Origin: JANQQZ01 sp039187315
GTDB lineage: Bacteria > Planctomycetota > Phycisphaerae > Phycisphaerales > UBA1924
Direction of reading: 5' to 3'
DNA length: 64,000 bases
Assembly: GCA_039187315.1 (NCBI GenBank)
Contig: JBCCZQ010000004.1
Coordinates: 29,182 to 93,181, forward strand
A model generated the notes under the pieces. It worked only from the letters and a program-made list of their open reading frames with translations, made no database searches and was not told where the DNA came from. Positions within the stretch are counted from its first letter, which is position 1; every line of letters starts with the position of its first letter. Below are positions 52,647 through 61,618 of the stretch, in pieces. The position numbers and the translations under genes are program-made.

Positions 52647-53531
52647 ATGCCAATGCGTGGGCGAACAGATCCGGATGGCGAGGGTGGGCGTCTCTCGCCA
52701 CCGGCGGATGTAACGTTCGGGCCGGTCAGCCCGGATCGGCCGGCGGTGAAGTACCGGCTCCCGCGCCATGAGCTGGCGTTCTTCCCCGGGCCGGTCGGGC
52801 CGGAGTCGCACCCGACGGCGTGGACGTTCCCGGCGTGGCTGCGGAATGAGCGTGTGCCGTGGCTGATGACGATTGAGAAGCTCTACGGCCTGCCCGCGGC
52901 GTTCCCGGCGAGCGTGAGCCCGGAGGCGGGGCTGCTGCTGTTTTCGCTGGTACGGAACATCCGGCCGCGGACGGTCGTCGAGGTCGGAACGTTCTTGGGT
53001 GTGAGCACGATCTGGATGGCGGCGGCGCTTGAGGACATCGGCGATGACCCGGTGGTGTCGGGCGATGCGGCCGGGCGTGTGGGCCACCTGCACACGATCG
53101 ATACGTTCGAGGATCTGCCCGAATCGGGCTGGCGGACGGACGCTGCGACGGGGCGTGCGGAGGCGGTCGATCTGCACTTGGCCGAGGCGGGCGTGCGAGG
53201 GCGGGTGACGGTGCATACCGGCAGAAGCTGGGAGGTGCTGCGTGCGTCGCGCGATGGTTGGCGCGAGGCGGGGGGCGTCCAGTTGGCTCTGCTCGACGGG
53301 GATCACTCGGCCGAGGGGCTGCGGCGGGATCTGATCGAGCTTGAGCCGGCGCTGCCCACGGGCGGGTATGTCGTGGTGCACGACACGAGCCCGGAGCGGT
53401 GCGGCGGGCACGTCGGGGGTCGGCACCTGCTCGAGCACATCAATGATTTCGCGGCCGGGCTGTATGAGCACATCGAGATCGGGCTCGCGCCGCTGAACTA
53501 CGGGCTTGGCGTGTTCCGGAGGTTGGGCTAG
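52647..53531 (+). CDS. Class I SAM-dependent methyltransferase (Methyltransf_24-like)
   Basis: 294 aa from the ATG at 52647, 8 bases after the preceding stop. The SAM-binding motif I is TVVEVGTFLGVSTIWMA at about 110-125, with LHTIDTFEDL as motif II area and LALLDGDHSAEGLRRDL as motif IV, typical of the O-methyltransferase-like family. The first 70 residues are Pro/Gly-rich and may be flexible. The end is VVHDTSPERCGG then APLNYGLGVFRRLG. The substrate is unknown. A BshB1-like deacetylase follows 13 bases later, so both belong to one mRNA. Confidence 0.85.
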   Translation: MPMRGRTDPDGEGGRLSPPADVTFGPVSPDRPAVKYRLPRHELAFFPGPVGPESHPTAWTFPAWLRNERVPWLMTIEKLYGLPAAFPASVSPEAGLLLFSLVRNIRPRTVVEVGTFLGVSTIWMAAALEDIGDDPVVSGDAAGRVGHLHTIDTFEDLPESGWRTDAATGRAEAVDLHLAEAGVRGRVTVHTGRSWEVLRASRDGWREAGGVQLALLDGDHSAEGLRRDLIELEPALPTGGYVVVHDTSPERCGGHVGGRHLLEHINDFAAGLYEHIEIGLAPLNYGLGVFRRLG

Positions 53532-53544
53532 GGAGGGCTTGGCG

Positions 53545-54282
53545 ATGGCGAATGTGCTGGTTGTCGGGCCGCACCCGGACGATCAGGAATTAGGTATGGG
53601 CGGCACGATCGCCCGGTTGGCGGCGCAGGGGCACGATGTGTTGCTGGTCGATGTGACCAACGGTGAGCCGACGCCGCACGGCTCGCCGGAGCAGCGTGCG
53701 GTCGAGGCCGCTCGTGCGGCCGAGATCCTGTCGCCGGAGCACGGCCCCCCGCTCAGGCGGCATTTGATGGGTCTGCCGAACCGGTCGGTCGAGCACACGC
53801 TGGAGGCTCGGCACTCGATGGCGGCGGTGATCCGCGCGCACCGGGCGGATGTGGTGTTCACGCCGTACTTCGAGGATGCGCACCCGGACCATCGGGCTGT
53901 GACTCGGATCGTCGAGGACGCGCGGTTCGACGCCAAGCTGACGAAGTTGGACCTTGCCGACCCGGTTGACGGCTGGACGGGACACGCGCTGCCGATCGGC
54001 GAGCCGGTCTATCCCAAGTGGCTGTTTTACTACTACGCGACGCACCTGCGCTGGCTCGCGGATCCGAGCTTTTTGATCGATGTGACCGGTGAGGTGGATA
54101 GGAAGATCGCTTCGATCGAGGCGTACGAGACGCAGTTTGTGATCCCCGAGAAGAATCGGCGGGTCGTCGGCTGGATCCGGTCTGCGATGGACTACATGGG
54201 CAGCCGGATCGGTGTGGAGGCCGCCGAGGGGTTCTTCACGAAGGAGCCGATCGGGCTGTGGGGCCTCGACGGTCTGGTGTGA
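53545..54282 (+). CDS. bshB1: PIG-L/LmbE family deacetylase, BshB1-like
   Basis: 245 aa from the ATG at 53545, with AGGGAGGG 7-8 bases upstream. The zinc and catalytic residues are in VGPHPDDQELGMGG (H10, D12, D13) and the second His in DAHPDHRAVTRIV. The C-terminal block WLADPSFLIDVTGEVDRKIA, SIEAYETQF and GSRIGVEAAEGFFTKEPIGL matches BshB1, which deacetylates GlcNAc-malate in bacillithiol synthesis. Other LmbE enzymes act on mycothiol or antibiotic precursors, so the substrate needs care. The genes for BshA and BshC are not in the window. Confidence 0.78.
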   Translation: MANVLVVGPHPDDQELGMGGTIARLAAQGHDVLLVDVTNGEPTPHGSPEQRAVEAARAAEILSPEHGPPLRRHLMGLPNRSVEHTLEARHSMAAVIRAHRADVVFTPYFEDAHPDHRAVTRIVEDARFDAKLTKLDLADPVDGWTGHALPIGEPVYPKWLFYYYATHLRWLADPSFLIDVTGEVDRKIASIEAYETQFVIPEKNRRVVGWIRSAMDYMGSRIGVEAAEGFFTKEPIGLWGLDGLV

Positions 54283-54423
54283 GCACGCAGGACGGCCGGT
54301 TTGGAAAAACCGACGGCTCCGAATACCGTGCGATGCAGGCCGGTTTCCTGCAGACAGCGGGGAAGTGCGGCGTGTGTGCGCCCGTTCCCCACGACCATGC
54401 ACAGATTCCACGGAGAATCCCCG

Positions 54424-55077
54424 ATGCGACTCACGACTGCCGCTGCCGTTTTGTCCGCCTCAAGCCTGACCATCGGTGTGGGTCTTGGCGCGACCGCGAC
54501 CGAGCTGTTCGAGCCCGAGACCACAAGCCGGGGCTTCGCGCTGCATACGCCTGAGAGCGCACCTGAGATGGCTGAGACGTTCGAGGCGATCGAGGGCAGC
54601 TTCGGTTTCGTGCCGAATCTGACCGCAGTGATGGCGGAGTCGCCCGCGTTGTTGAACGCGTACCTGTCCACGCAGCAGATCCTGGGCGAGCAGGGTGCGC
54701 TGACGCCGCAGGAGTCGAACGTCGTGCAGCTGACGATCGCGAAGCTGAACGGATGTCAGTACTGCGTGAACGGCCACGGGATGGTCGGGGAGATGATGCT
54801 GGGCCAGGATCCAGGTGAGATCAAGAGCCTGCGGAAGGGCAGCAGCCTCGGGGACGCGAAGCACGAGGCGCTGCGGGTGTTCACCGAGTCGGTGCACGAG
54901 CTCCGCGGGCGCGTGACCGATGCGCAGCTGGACGAGTTTTATGCGGCGGGCTACACCCGTGAGCACGCTCTGGAGGTGATCGCCAACATCGCGGCGAAGG
55001 TGATGAGCAACTACACGAACCAGCTCGCCGAGACGCCGCTAGACGCTCCGATCGCGAGCTACCGGGACAGCCACTGA
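54424..55077 (+). CDS. Exported AhpD/carboxymuconolactone decarboxylase-like protein
   Basis: 217 aa from the ATG at 54424, with GGAG 8-9 bases upstream. The N-terminus is a signal peptide or anchor (LTTAAAVLSASSLTIGVGLG), unusual for this cytoplasmic family. The AhpD-like core has PNLTAVMAESPALLNAY and the redox motif C111-Q-Y-C114 in NGCQYCVNGHGMV with H118. The pattern fits a thiol-disulfide or peroxidase-linked protein that acts outside the cytoplasm. It follows the BshB1-like gene on the same strand with a 141-base gap. Confidence 0.85.
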   Translation: MRLTTAAAVLSASSLTIGVGLGATATELFEPETTSRGFALHTPESAPEMAETFEAIEGSFGFVPNLTAVMAESPALLNAYLSTQQILGEQGALTPQESNVVQLTIAKLNGCQYCVNGHGMVGEMMLGQDPGEIKSLRKGSSLGDAKHEALRVFTESVHELRGRVTDAQLDEFYAAGYTREHALEVIANIAAKVMSNYTNQLAETPLDAPIASYRDSH

Positions 55078-55112
55078 ATCCGGGCTGCTGACGCGTTGGT
55101 GCGGGATCCGAC

Positions 55113-55118
55113 TATCCT
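55113..55118 (+). promoter_or_regulatory. -10 box placed for leaderless transcription of mgtE
   Basis: TATCCT is followed by exactly 6 bases (GCCCGC) and then the GTG start of mgtE at 55125. No ribosome site and no room for a magnesium riboswitch are present between promoter and gene. Confidence 0.58.
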
Positions 55119-55124
55119 GCCCGC

Positions 55125-56507
55125 GTGAACCCGACGACGACGCTGCTGGAGCCCGAGGTCGCCGAGCTGATCGAGGGTCGCCGGTTCCGCGAGCTGCGCG
55201 ACGCGATGGCGGGTGTGCCGGCTGCGGATGTGGCCGATATCCTCGCGACGCTCCCGCTCGAGGGGGCGGCGGTCTGCTTCCGCCTGCTGCCGCGTGACGA
55301 GGCCGGCGACGTCTTCGCCGAGCTGGACGCCGACCGGCAGCAGGAGCTGATCGAGCAGTTGGGTGACACGCGGTCGCGTCAGGCTATCGAGTCGCTGGGT
55401 GCCGACGACCGGGCCCGCGTGCTCGATGAGCTGCCGACGGAGGTAGCCAAGCGGCTGATCGCGAGCCTTTCGCCCGCGAGCCGGCGCGAGACGCAGGCGA
55501 TCCTGGGTTATCCGCCTGATTCGGTCGGACGGCTCATGACGCCGGACTACGTACGGGTTCGGCCGGAATGGACGGTTCAGCGGGCTCTGGAGCACATCCG
55601 GCGCCACGGGCGCGATGCTGAGACCGTGCACTGGGTGTACGTGGTCGACCCGCGGTACATCCTGATCGACGACCTGCACATCCGTTCGCTGCTGTTGGCC
55701 GAGCCGGAAACGACGATCGCGGAGCTGATGGACTCGTCTTTCCAGGCGCTGAGCGCGGCGTCCGATCGTGAGGACGCGGTCCGGGCGATGAACCGCTACG
55801 ACCGGTCGGCGCTTCCTGTGCTGGACTCGCGGGGCGTGCTGCTGGGGATCGTGACGCACGACGACGTTGCGGACGTCGCTGCTGAGGAGTTCACGGAGGA
55901 CATCCAGAAGCTCGGCGGCATGGAGGCGCTGGACTCGACCTACATGCAGGCGGGTCTGCTCGAGATGCTCAAGAAGCGCGGCGGCTGGCTGTGCGCCCTG
56001 CTGACGATGCAGGTGCTGACCATCGGCGTGCTCGACGCGTTCGAGGCGGAGCTGGCGCAGGCGACGGTGCTGATCGCGTTCATCCCGCTGATCATCTCGT
56101 CTGGCGGTAATACGGGGACGCAGGCTGCGAGCCTGCTGATCCGCGCGATCGCGCTGGACGAGGTCCGGCCGCGCGACTGGCCCCGGATCCTTCGGAAGGA
56201 GCTGGTCACGGGGCTGCTGCTGGGGCTGGCGCTCGGCGGGCTGGCGTTCGGTGTTGTGATCGCGCTCGACACGATCGGCGTCGCGGACATGGGCGGCCGG
56301 GCGGCGCTGGTTTCGCTGACGGTCGGGGCTTCGACGGTGACGATCGTGCTCTGGGGCGTGCTGGTCGGCTCGATGTTCCCGCTGCTGCTTGAGAAGCTGG
56401 GGCTCGACCCCGCGTCGATCAGCTCACCGCTGGTCGCGACGCTCATGGACGTCTCGGGATTGGTGATCTACCTGGCGTTCGCGATGCTACTGATCATCGG
56501 GACGTGA
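55125..56507 (+). CDS. mgtE: Magnesium transporter MgtE
   Basis: 460 aa from the GTG at 55125. The N-terminal helical domain (DVADILATLPLEGAAVCFRL) is followed by two CBS domains (VGRLMTPDYVRVRPEWTVQR and DREDAVRAMNRYDRSALPVL) and a five-helix membrane channel with the signature IPLIISSGGNTGTQAASLLI and a conserved Asp in the final helix (VATLMDVSGLVIYLAF). MgtE is a magnesium channel gated by magnesium on its own cytoplasmic domains. The start appears leaderless. The last 21 bases overlap the convergent hydrolase gene. Confidence 0.95.
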   Translation: MNPTTTLLEPEVAELIEGRRFRELRDAMAGVPAADVADILATLPLEGAAVCFRLLPRDEAGDVFAELDADRQQELIEQLGDTRSRQAIESLGADDRARVLDELPTEVAKRLIASLSPASRRETQAILGYPPDSVGRLMTPDYVRVRPEWTVQRALEHIRRHGRDAETVHWVYVVDPRYILIDDLHIRSLLLAEPETTIAELMDSSFQALSAASDREDAVRAMNRYDRSALPVLDSRGVLLGIVTHDDVADVAAEEFTEDIQKLGGMEALDSTYMQAGLLEMLKKRGGWLCALLTMQVLTIGVLDAFEAELAQATVLIAFIPLIISSGGNTGTQAASLLIRAIALDEVRPRDWPRILRKELVTGLLLGLALGGLAFGVVIALDTIGVADMGGRAALVSLTVGASTVTIVLWGVLVGSMFPLLLEKLGLDPASISSPLVATLMDVSGLVIYLAFAMLLIIGT

Positions 56508-58094
56508 GCCGGGCGGTTCGTCGCCGGGTTCGTTTTCCAGCCCGAGGATCCAGTCGGCGATGATGACCATGGTGTCCTCATCGAATGTTGTGGGGATCGC
56601 GCCGTACTCGGATAACGCGCCGGTCTGGGCGGGCTGGAAGAGGTGGTTCAGACCGTCCAAGACATGGATGGTGACCTTGTCGTTGCCGGCGTCTGCGAGG
56701 GCCTTGGTGATCTCTGGCACGTTCTGATCGGGCAGGACCTGCGTGTCGAGCGAGCCGTTGAGGATGAGCACGGGCTGGCTGGTGACGCGGAGGGCCTGGC
56801 GCGGATCGATGGTCAGGAACGCGCGGAACCAGGGGGTATCGATGGTGTCGAAGTAGTCGCTCGCCGCCTGAGCGAGGGCTGCGGGCTCGTTGGGTGCTCC
56901 GGCGGCATCGTTCTGGAGGCGGATGAGCCGTGTGAGGGCTTCGATCGCTCCATCGCGGTTGCCTGCACGCATGGCCTCGAAGGACGCCTGCTGGGCGTCG
57001 GCCATGGCGGTGAGCGCTTCCTCGTCGTCGAACCCTTCGGCGCGGAAGATGGATTGGATCTGTTCGGCGAGGATGGCGTCCCCCGGTACGCCCGGGGCGG
57101 CGAGCAGCGCGAGCCACTCGACCGCCGGCGTGTCCGCGGCGACCATCGGGGCGACCAGCCCGCCCTCGCTGTGCCCGATGAGCCCGATCGAGCCTGTCTC
57201 AGGGCGGTCGCCGATGAACCGGACCTGGGCGCGGACATCGTGGGCGAAGTCGGTTGTCGTGGCGGACTCGAAGTCGCCTGTCGAGGCGCCCACGCCCCGG
57301 TCGTCGCAGCGGAGCGAGGCGATGCCGCGCTTGGCGAGACGGTCGGCGACGACGAGGAAGGGCTTGTGGCCCATCAGTGTTTCGTCGCGGTCCTGGGGGC
57401 CCGAGCCGGTGATGAAGATGGCGGTCGGGTAGGGCCCTGCGCCGAACGTGTCGGTGTCGGGCAGCACGAGGGTGCCGGCGAGCGTGTGGCCCGCCTTTCC
57501 TTCCGGGCTCTGGCCCTCGTCTGCGGCTTCGACGGGGATCGTGACCTCATCCGTGCGGTAGGGCAGCGGCGCGGTCGGGTGCTGGGGCCGTTCGAGGATG
57601 GGTGTGTCCACGTCGGCGAGGCGGGCCGTGGTCTCGAACTCCATGCCGGACTGAAGGAGCACGCCGGATGCGCTCGTGTCGAACTCGGCTATCTGCAGCT
57701 CCCACTTGGGCCAGTTGATCTCGGGGAGGCCGGGAAGCTCCGCAGCGAAGACGAGCGAGGTGGGGGTCCGCTCGATGTCCTTGAGCGGCAGGCCGGCGAC
57801 GTTCTGCGCGGGGATATCGATCGTGCCGACCCAGCCGTCTTCGGTCAGCTCGATGCTGATAGCGAAATCCAGCTGCGGACCGAGAAGATCGATCCGGCCG
57901 ATCCAGCGCTCGGGCTGTGGGTGTGCTGCTTCGGTGTTTGTCTCGTCGGGCGCGGCTTCGGTCATCAGCTGGTCGCTGTCGTTCTGAACGTACGCGACGC
58001 GTTCAACCGTCGGTGCGGCTTCCTCGCCGGTCTGCGAGCCGGCCTTGCCGTCGCTGATGAAGATGCTGGCGATCAGTGCCACGATCGTGCCCAT
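56487..58094 (-). CDS. Exported alpha/beta hydrolase (serine hydrolase)
   Basis: 535 aa. An N-terminal hydrophobic stretch (MGTIVALIASIFISDG) may act as a signal anchor. Residues about 70-190 are a beta-rich N-terminal domain. The hydrolase fold starts near 220 (YPTAIFITGSGPQDRDE), with the nucleophile in GLIGHSEGGLV, LILNGSLDTQVLP with the acid, and LDGLNHLFQPA with the catalytic His. The insert between them (about 340-430) is a cap. The type is often annotated as an esterase/lipase or dipeptidyl-peptidase-like enzyme; the substrate is unknown. Its end overlaps mgtE by 21 bases in antisense. Confidence 0.88.
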   Translation of the reverse strand: MGTIVALIASIFISDGKAGSQTGEEAAPTVERVAYVQNDSDQLMTEAAPDETNTEAAHPQPERWIGRIDLLGPQLDFAISIELTEDGWVGTIDIPAQNVAGLPLKDIERTPTSLVFAAELPGLPEINWPKWELQIAEFDTSASGVLLQSGMEFETTARLADVDTPILERPQHPTAPLPYRTDEVTIPVEAADEGQSPEGKAGHTLAGTLVLPDTDTFGAGPYPTAIFITGSGPQDRDETLMGHKPFLVVADRLAKRGIASLRCDDRGVGASTGDFESATTTDFAHDVRAQVRFIGDRPETGSIGLIGHSEGGLVAPMVAADTPAVEWLALLAAPGVPGDAILAEQIQSIFRAEGFDDEEALTAMADAQQASFEAMRAGNRDGAIEALTRLIRLQNDAAGAPNEPAALAQAASDYFDTIDTPWFRAFLTIDPRQALRVTSQPVLILNGSLDTQVLPDQNVPEITKALADAGNDKVTIHVLDGLNHLFQPAQTGALSEYGAIPTTFDEDTMVIIADWILGLENEPGDEPPGSRPDDQ

Positions 58095-58239
58095 GCCCGA
58101 ACCCCTCGTCCAAGTGCCCGGCGAACGCCGGGCCGATGGTGTATTGGGATGCGCAGGTCCGGCGTTGCAGTCGCGCCGGAGCGAGATGTGTTGGAATTCG
58201 TGGGATGTCCCGGATCTGGGGGCTGGGAGGGTGTCCCGG

Positions 58240-58273
58240 CTCGGCCTGATCTGGGGCTCGGCCTGATCTGGGG
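58240..58273. repeat. Two tandem copies of a 17-base unit
   Basis: CTCGGCCTGATCTGGGG occurs at 58240-58256 and again at 58257-58273. A partial copy lies just upstream (CCCGGATCTGGGGGC). The 209-base gap is between the hydrolase and the P-type ATPase genes. Confidence 0.9.
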
Positions 58274-58303
58274 GGGTGGGCCGGATCTGCGATGGGGAGG
58301 ATC

Positions 58304-60358
58304 TCAGGCTGGCTGGGGCGCGAGGCCGCGGATCGAGCCCTCTCGTCGGACCATGCCCTCGTGCTCGTGCTCCTGCTCGGCTTCGACGATGTGCTCGCCG
58401 AAGCGGAAGAGCCGGAAGCTATTGGCGATGACGATCAGTCCGGTGGCGAACTGGTAGAGGCCTGCGAGGAAGGGCCCATAGGCCTCGTCGAGGACCTGTG
58501 TTGTTGCGAGTGCGAGGCCGACGAGCGCCATGACGATTGCGATGGCGATGTTCTGTGTGACGATGGCGCGTGCCTTGCGGCTGAGCTCGATCAGGAAGGG
58601 CACGCGGCTCAGGTCGTCGTTCATCAGGGCGACGCCGGCCGAGTTGGCGGCGATGTCGGACCCGGAGAGGCCCATGGCGACGCCGAGATCCGCGGCGGCG
58701 AGCGACGGACCGTCGTTGATGCCGTCGCCGACCATGAGTGTGCGTGCGCCGGAGCGTGTGAGGCGCTTGATCTGTTCGTGCTTCTCTTCGGGGAGGCACT
58801 CTGCCTCGATGGCGTCGACGCCGACCGAGACGCCGACGCGCTTGGCCACGCTGACGCGGTCGCCCGTGAACATCGCGATCCGGCGGACACCGATCTCGCG
58901 GAGCTTCTCGATGACGCCCTTGGTGTTGGGGCGGACGGTGTCGGCGAGGCCGACGGCGCCAAGGTAGCGGCCGTCGCGCATGACGTGGACGCCGGACATG
59001 CCCTCGATCTTGGCCTCGACGGCTTCGAGCTGTGGCTTGATGCCGGGGTTGAGTTCGAGCAGCCAGGAAGCGCGTCCGACGCAGAGCTCACCCATGCTTG
59101 TTTGGGCGCGGACGCCCCGGCCGTGGAGCTCCTCGTAGTCCTTGGAGCCGTCGGGCTCGATGCGGGCTGCGTGCGCGGTTTGCAGGATGGACTGGGCGAG
59201 GGGGTGGTTGGAGTGCTGGTCGCCGTTGGCCGCGGCGGAGAGGAGTTCGGCCCCGTCGACGCCGTCGGCTGGGGCGAGGCGGGAGACCTCGAAGTCGCCG
59301 GTGGTCATGGTGCCTGTCTTGTCCATGACGACGGTATCGATCGTGGCGGCGGCTTCGAGGAAGGTGGTCTTCTTGATGAGGATGCCGAGGCGGGCTGCGG
59401 AGGCGAAGGCGGCGACCATGGCGGTCGGGCTCGCGAGCAGCAGGGCGGTCGGGCAGGTGACGACGAGGATCTGGACGAACGTTGAGACGGCTGCGTCGCG
59501 TGTCTCCTGGTTCTCGCTGCGTGTCATCGCCCACCACGTAATAAAGGCGATGGCGATGACGACAGGTACGAAGAAGCGGCTGACCATCTCGATGATGAGC
59601 TGGCGTGGGGTCTTGCTCTCCTCGGCCTCGCGGATGAGTGTGGTGACCTTGCCGATGGTGGTCTCGGCGCCGACCTCGGTGACGCGGATGTCGATGCCGC
59701 CGGTCAGGTTGCTTGTGCCCGCGTAGACGTGGTCTCCCTGGGCGACCTCGACGGGGACGGCCTCACCGGTGAGCGAGGCCTGGTTGATGGTGGACTGGCC
59801 CTCGACGACGACGCCGTCGACGGGCAGGTTCTCGCCGGGGCGGACGCGGACGGTCTGTCCGACGGTGACATCCTCGAGGCGGACTTCTCTTTCGGCGCCG
59901 TTGTCGACGAGCCGGGCGGTGTCGGGGGTGAGCCCGATGAGCTGCTCGATGGCCCGCTGCGCGCCCCATGCGGTGCGTCGGACGAACTGGTCGGCGACGA
60001 GCAGGATGAAGGCGAGTGTGCCTGCGACGACGTACATCTCGCTGACGAGGGCGGCGAGGATGGCGAGCGAGGCGAGTGTGTTGCTGGAGATGTGCTGCCG
60101 TCGGATCTCTCCGAGGGCGGCGCCGAAGAGCGGTATGGCGAGGATGATCGCGCCGAGCAGCGCAGGGATGCTTGAGACGAAGCGGCTGTGGAACCCGAGG
60201 GCGTCGCTGACGAGTGTGGTCAGGACGAGCATGCCGCCGAGCAGGTAAAAGAGGACGTAGCGTTCGCTGTGAGACTCGGCGGCGCCGGCCTCAAGGGCCT
60301 CGGAGGTCGCGGCGGTTGTCGTCGCCGGGGTCGAGGCGTGGGTCGTCGGCTCTGGCAT
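58304..60358 (-). CDS. Heavy-metal P1B-type ATPase with CPT motif
   Basis: 684 aa from the ATG at 60358. Phosphorylation site D346 (MDKTGTMTTGD), actuator motif SLTGEAVP, SNHPLA and GDGINDGPSL are all present, so this is an active-type P-type ATPase. The transport helix reads VTCPTALLLASP, with C302-P303-T304 where most family members have CPC or CPS/SPC. There is no N-terminal metal-binding domain; the first 25 residues are Ala/Thr-rich. The C-terminus is EHIVEAEQEHEHEG, rich in His and Glu. Metal export across the inner membrane is expected, with the metal unknown. Confidence 0.93.
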   Translation of the reverse strand: MPEPTTHASTPATTTAATSEALEAGAAESHSERYVLFYLLGGMLVLTTLVSDALGFHSRFVSSIPALLGAIILAIPLFGAALGEIRRQHISSNTLASLAILAALVSEMYVVAGTLAFILLVADQFVRRTAWGAQRAIEQLIGLTPDTARLVDNGAEREVRLEDVTVGQTVRVRPGENLPVDGVVVEGQSTINQASLTGEAVPVEVAQGDHVYAGTSNLTGGIDIRVTEVGAETTIGKVTTLIREAEESKTPRQLIIEMVSRFFVPVVIAIAFITWWAMTRSENQETRDAAVSTFVQILVVTCPTALLLASPTAMVAAFASAARLGILIKKTTFLEAAATIDTVVMDKTGTMTTGDFEVSRLAPADGVDGAELLSAAANGDQHSNHPLAQSILQTAHAARIEPDGSKDYEELHGRGVRAQTSMGELCVGRASWLLELNPGIKPQLEAVEAKIEGMSGVHVMRDGRYLGAVGLADTVRPNTKGVIEKLREIGVRRIAMFTGDRVSVAKRVGVSVGVDAIEAECLPEEKHEQIKRLTRSGARTLMVGDGINDGPSLAAADLGVAMGLSGSDIAANSAGVALMNDDLSRVPFLIELSRKARAIVTQNIAIAIVMALVGLALATTQVLDEAYGPFLAGLYQFATGLIVIANSFRLFRFGEHIVEAEQEHEHEGMVRREGSIRGLAPQPA

Positions 60359-60522
60359 GGGGATCCTCGGCGTGGGCTGTCGTGTATCTGAGGTTCTGTC
60401 CGCATCCGGAAGGGCGTGCGGGCGTGTGATCCGCCCGGACAGCCACCGAGCCCGGGCGGGCGGGTATCGTAGATCGCCTACGCCGCTCGGGCGGCATTGG
60501 TTCGACTCCGCCGCGGACTCCG

Positions 60523-61611
60523 ATGACCCAGCACGCTCAGATTCCAGCCCAGGCCGATCCGACCCGCGTGGCGGTGCTCGGTGTGGGTCAGATGGGCCTT
60601 GTGTGCGCCAACGCGTTGGCGTCGCCGGACCCTGCGGCTGGGAACGTACGCAAGGCTGTGGAAGTCCGCCTGTGGGGTCACGATCCGGATGAGGTGGGCG
60701 GCGTGGCGCAGACGCGTCGGTCGCCGCGGCTTGAATCGCTGGTTCTGGACGAGACGGTCCGGGTCTGCCTGGATCGGGAGGCGGCGCTGTCTGGGGCGGA
60801 GGTCGTGCTGGCCGCGATTCCCGCGCAGCATCTGCGCGAGGTGTTCGAGGATGCCCGGGCCGACATGCCCGCGGGCGCTGGGGTGGTCAGCGTTGCCAAA
60901 GGGATCGAGGTATCGAGCCTGCTGCGGCCGACGCAGGTGGTCGCCGAGGCGCTGGCTGATGACCCGGATGCGGCGGCGCGGCCGATCGCGACGCTCAGCG
61001 GGCCGACGATCGCCGGTGAACTCGCCAAGTGCTTGCCGGCGACGATGATCGCGGCCAGCGACCCGGCGACGGATGACGGGTCGTTCGCCCGCACGATCCA
61101 GCGGCTGTTCACCAACAGCTGGCTGCGGATCTACACCAATGAGGACCTGCTGGGCTTGGAGCTGGCCGGGGCGACGAAGAACGTGATCGCGATCGCGGCG
61201 GGCATCCTGGACGGGCTCAACGCGGGCTCGAATGCCAAGAGCGCGCTGCTGGCGAGGGGGTTGGCGGAGATCTGCCGGCTCGGGGCGGCGATGGGGGCAA
61301 CGCCCGAGACGTTCTTCGGCGTGGCGGGCGTGGGCGACCTGGCGACGACGTGCTTCAGCCCGGAGGGGCGGAACCGGTCGTGTGGTGAAGCGCTCGGTCG
61401 GGGGACTGGACTGAAGGAGTACCTGGACTCGACGCCGTTCGTGGTCGAGGGCGTGGAGACGACGCGTGCGGTGGTGGCGCTGGGGGCGAAGTACCGAGTG
61501 GAGCTGCCGATCGTGCAGGCGGTGCACGCGGTCTTGTTCGATGGGCTGGACCCTTTGCGCGCGATCACGGAATTGATGACGCGCGAACCGAAGGCGGAGC
61601 GCGTGGGGTAG
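60523..61611 (+). CDS. gpsA: NAD(P)-dependent glycerol-3-phosphate dehydrogenase
   Basis: 362 aa. GpsA reduces dihydroxyacetone phosphate to glycerol-3-phosphate in the cytoplasm. The NAD(P) site is VAVLGVGQMGLVCANAL (GxGxxG-like) at about 16-32, VLAAIPAQHLREVF follows, and the catalytic Lys is in SVAKGIEVSS. The substrate domain has LELAGATKNVIAIAAGILDG and GVAGVGDLATTCFSPEGRNR, which are family signatures. The first 14 residues are an extra Gln/Ala/Pro segment. The product feeds PlsY, encoded at 11.9 kb. It is divergent from the P-type ATPase gene. Confidence 0.96.
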   Translation: MTQHAQIPAQADPTRVAVLGVGQMGLVCANALASPDPAAGNVRKAVEVRLWGHDPDEVGGVAQTRRSPRLESLVLDETVRVCLDREAALSGAEVVLAAIPAQHLREVFEDARADMPAGAGVVSVAKGIEVSSLLRPTQVVAEALADDPDAAARPIATLSGPTIAGELAKCLPATMIAASDPATDDGSFARTIQRLFTNSWLRIYTNEDLLGLELAGATKNVIAIAAGILDGLNAGSNAKSALLARGLAEICRLGAAMGATPETFFGVAGVGDLATTCFSPEGRNRSCGEALGRGTGLKEYLDSTPFVVEGVETTRAVVALGAKYRVELPIVQAVHAVLFDGLDPLRAITELMTREPKAERVG

Positions 61612-61618
61612 TGGGGGC

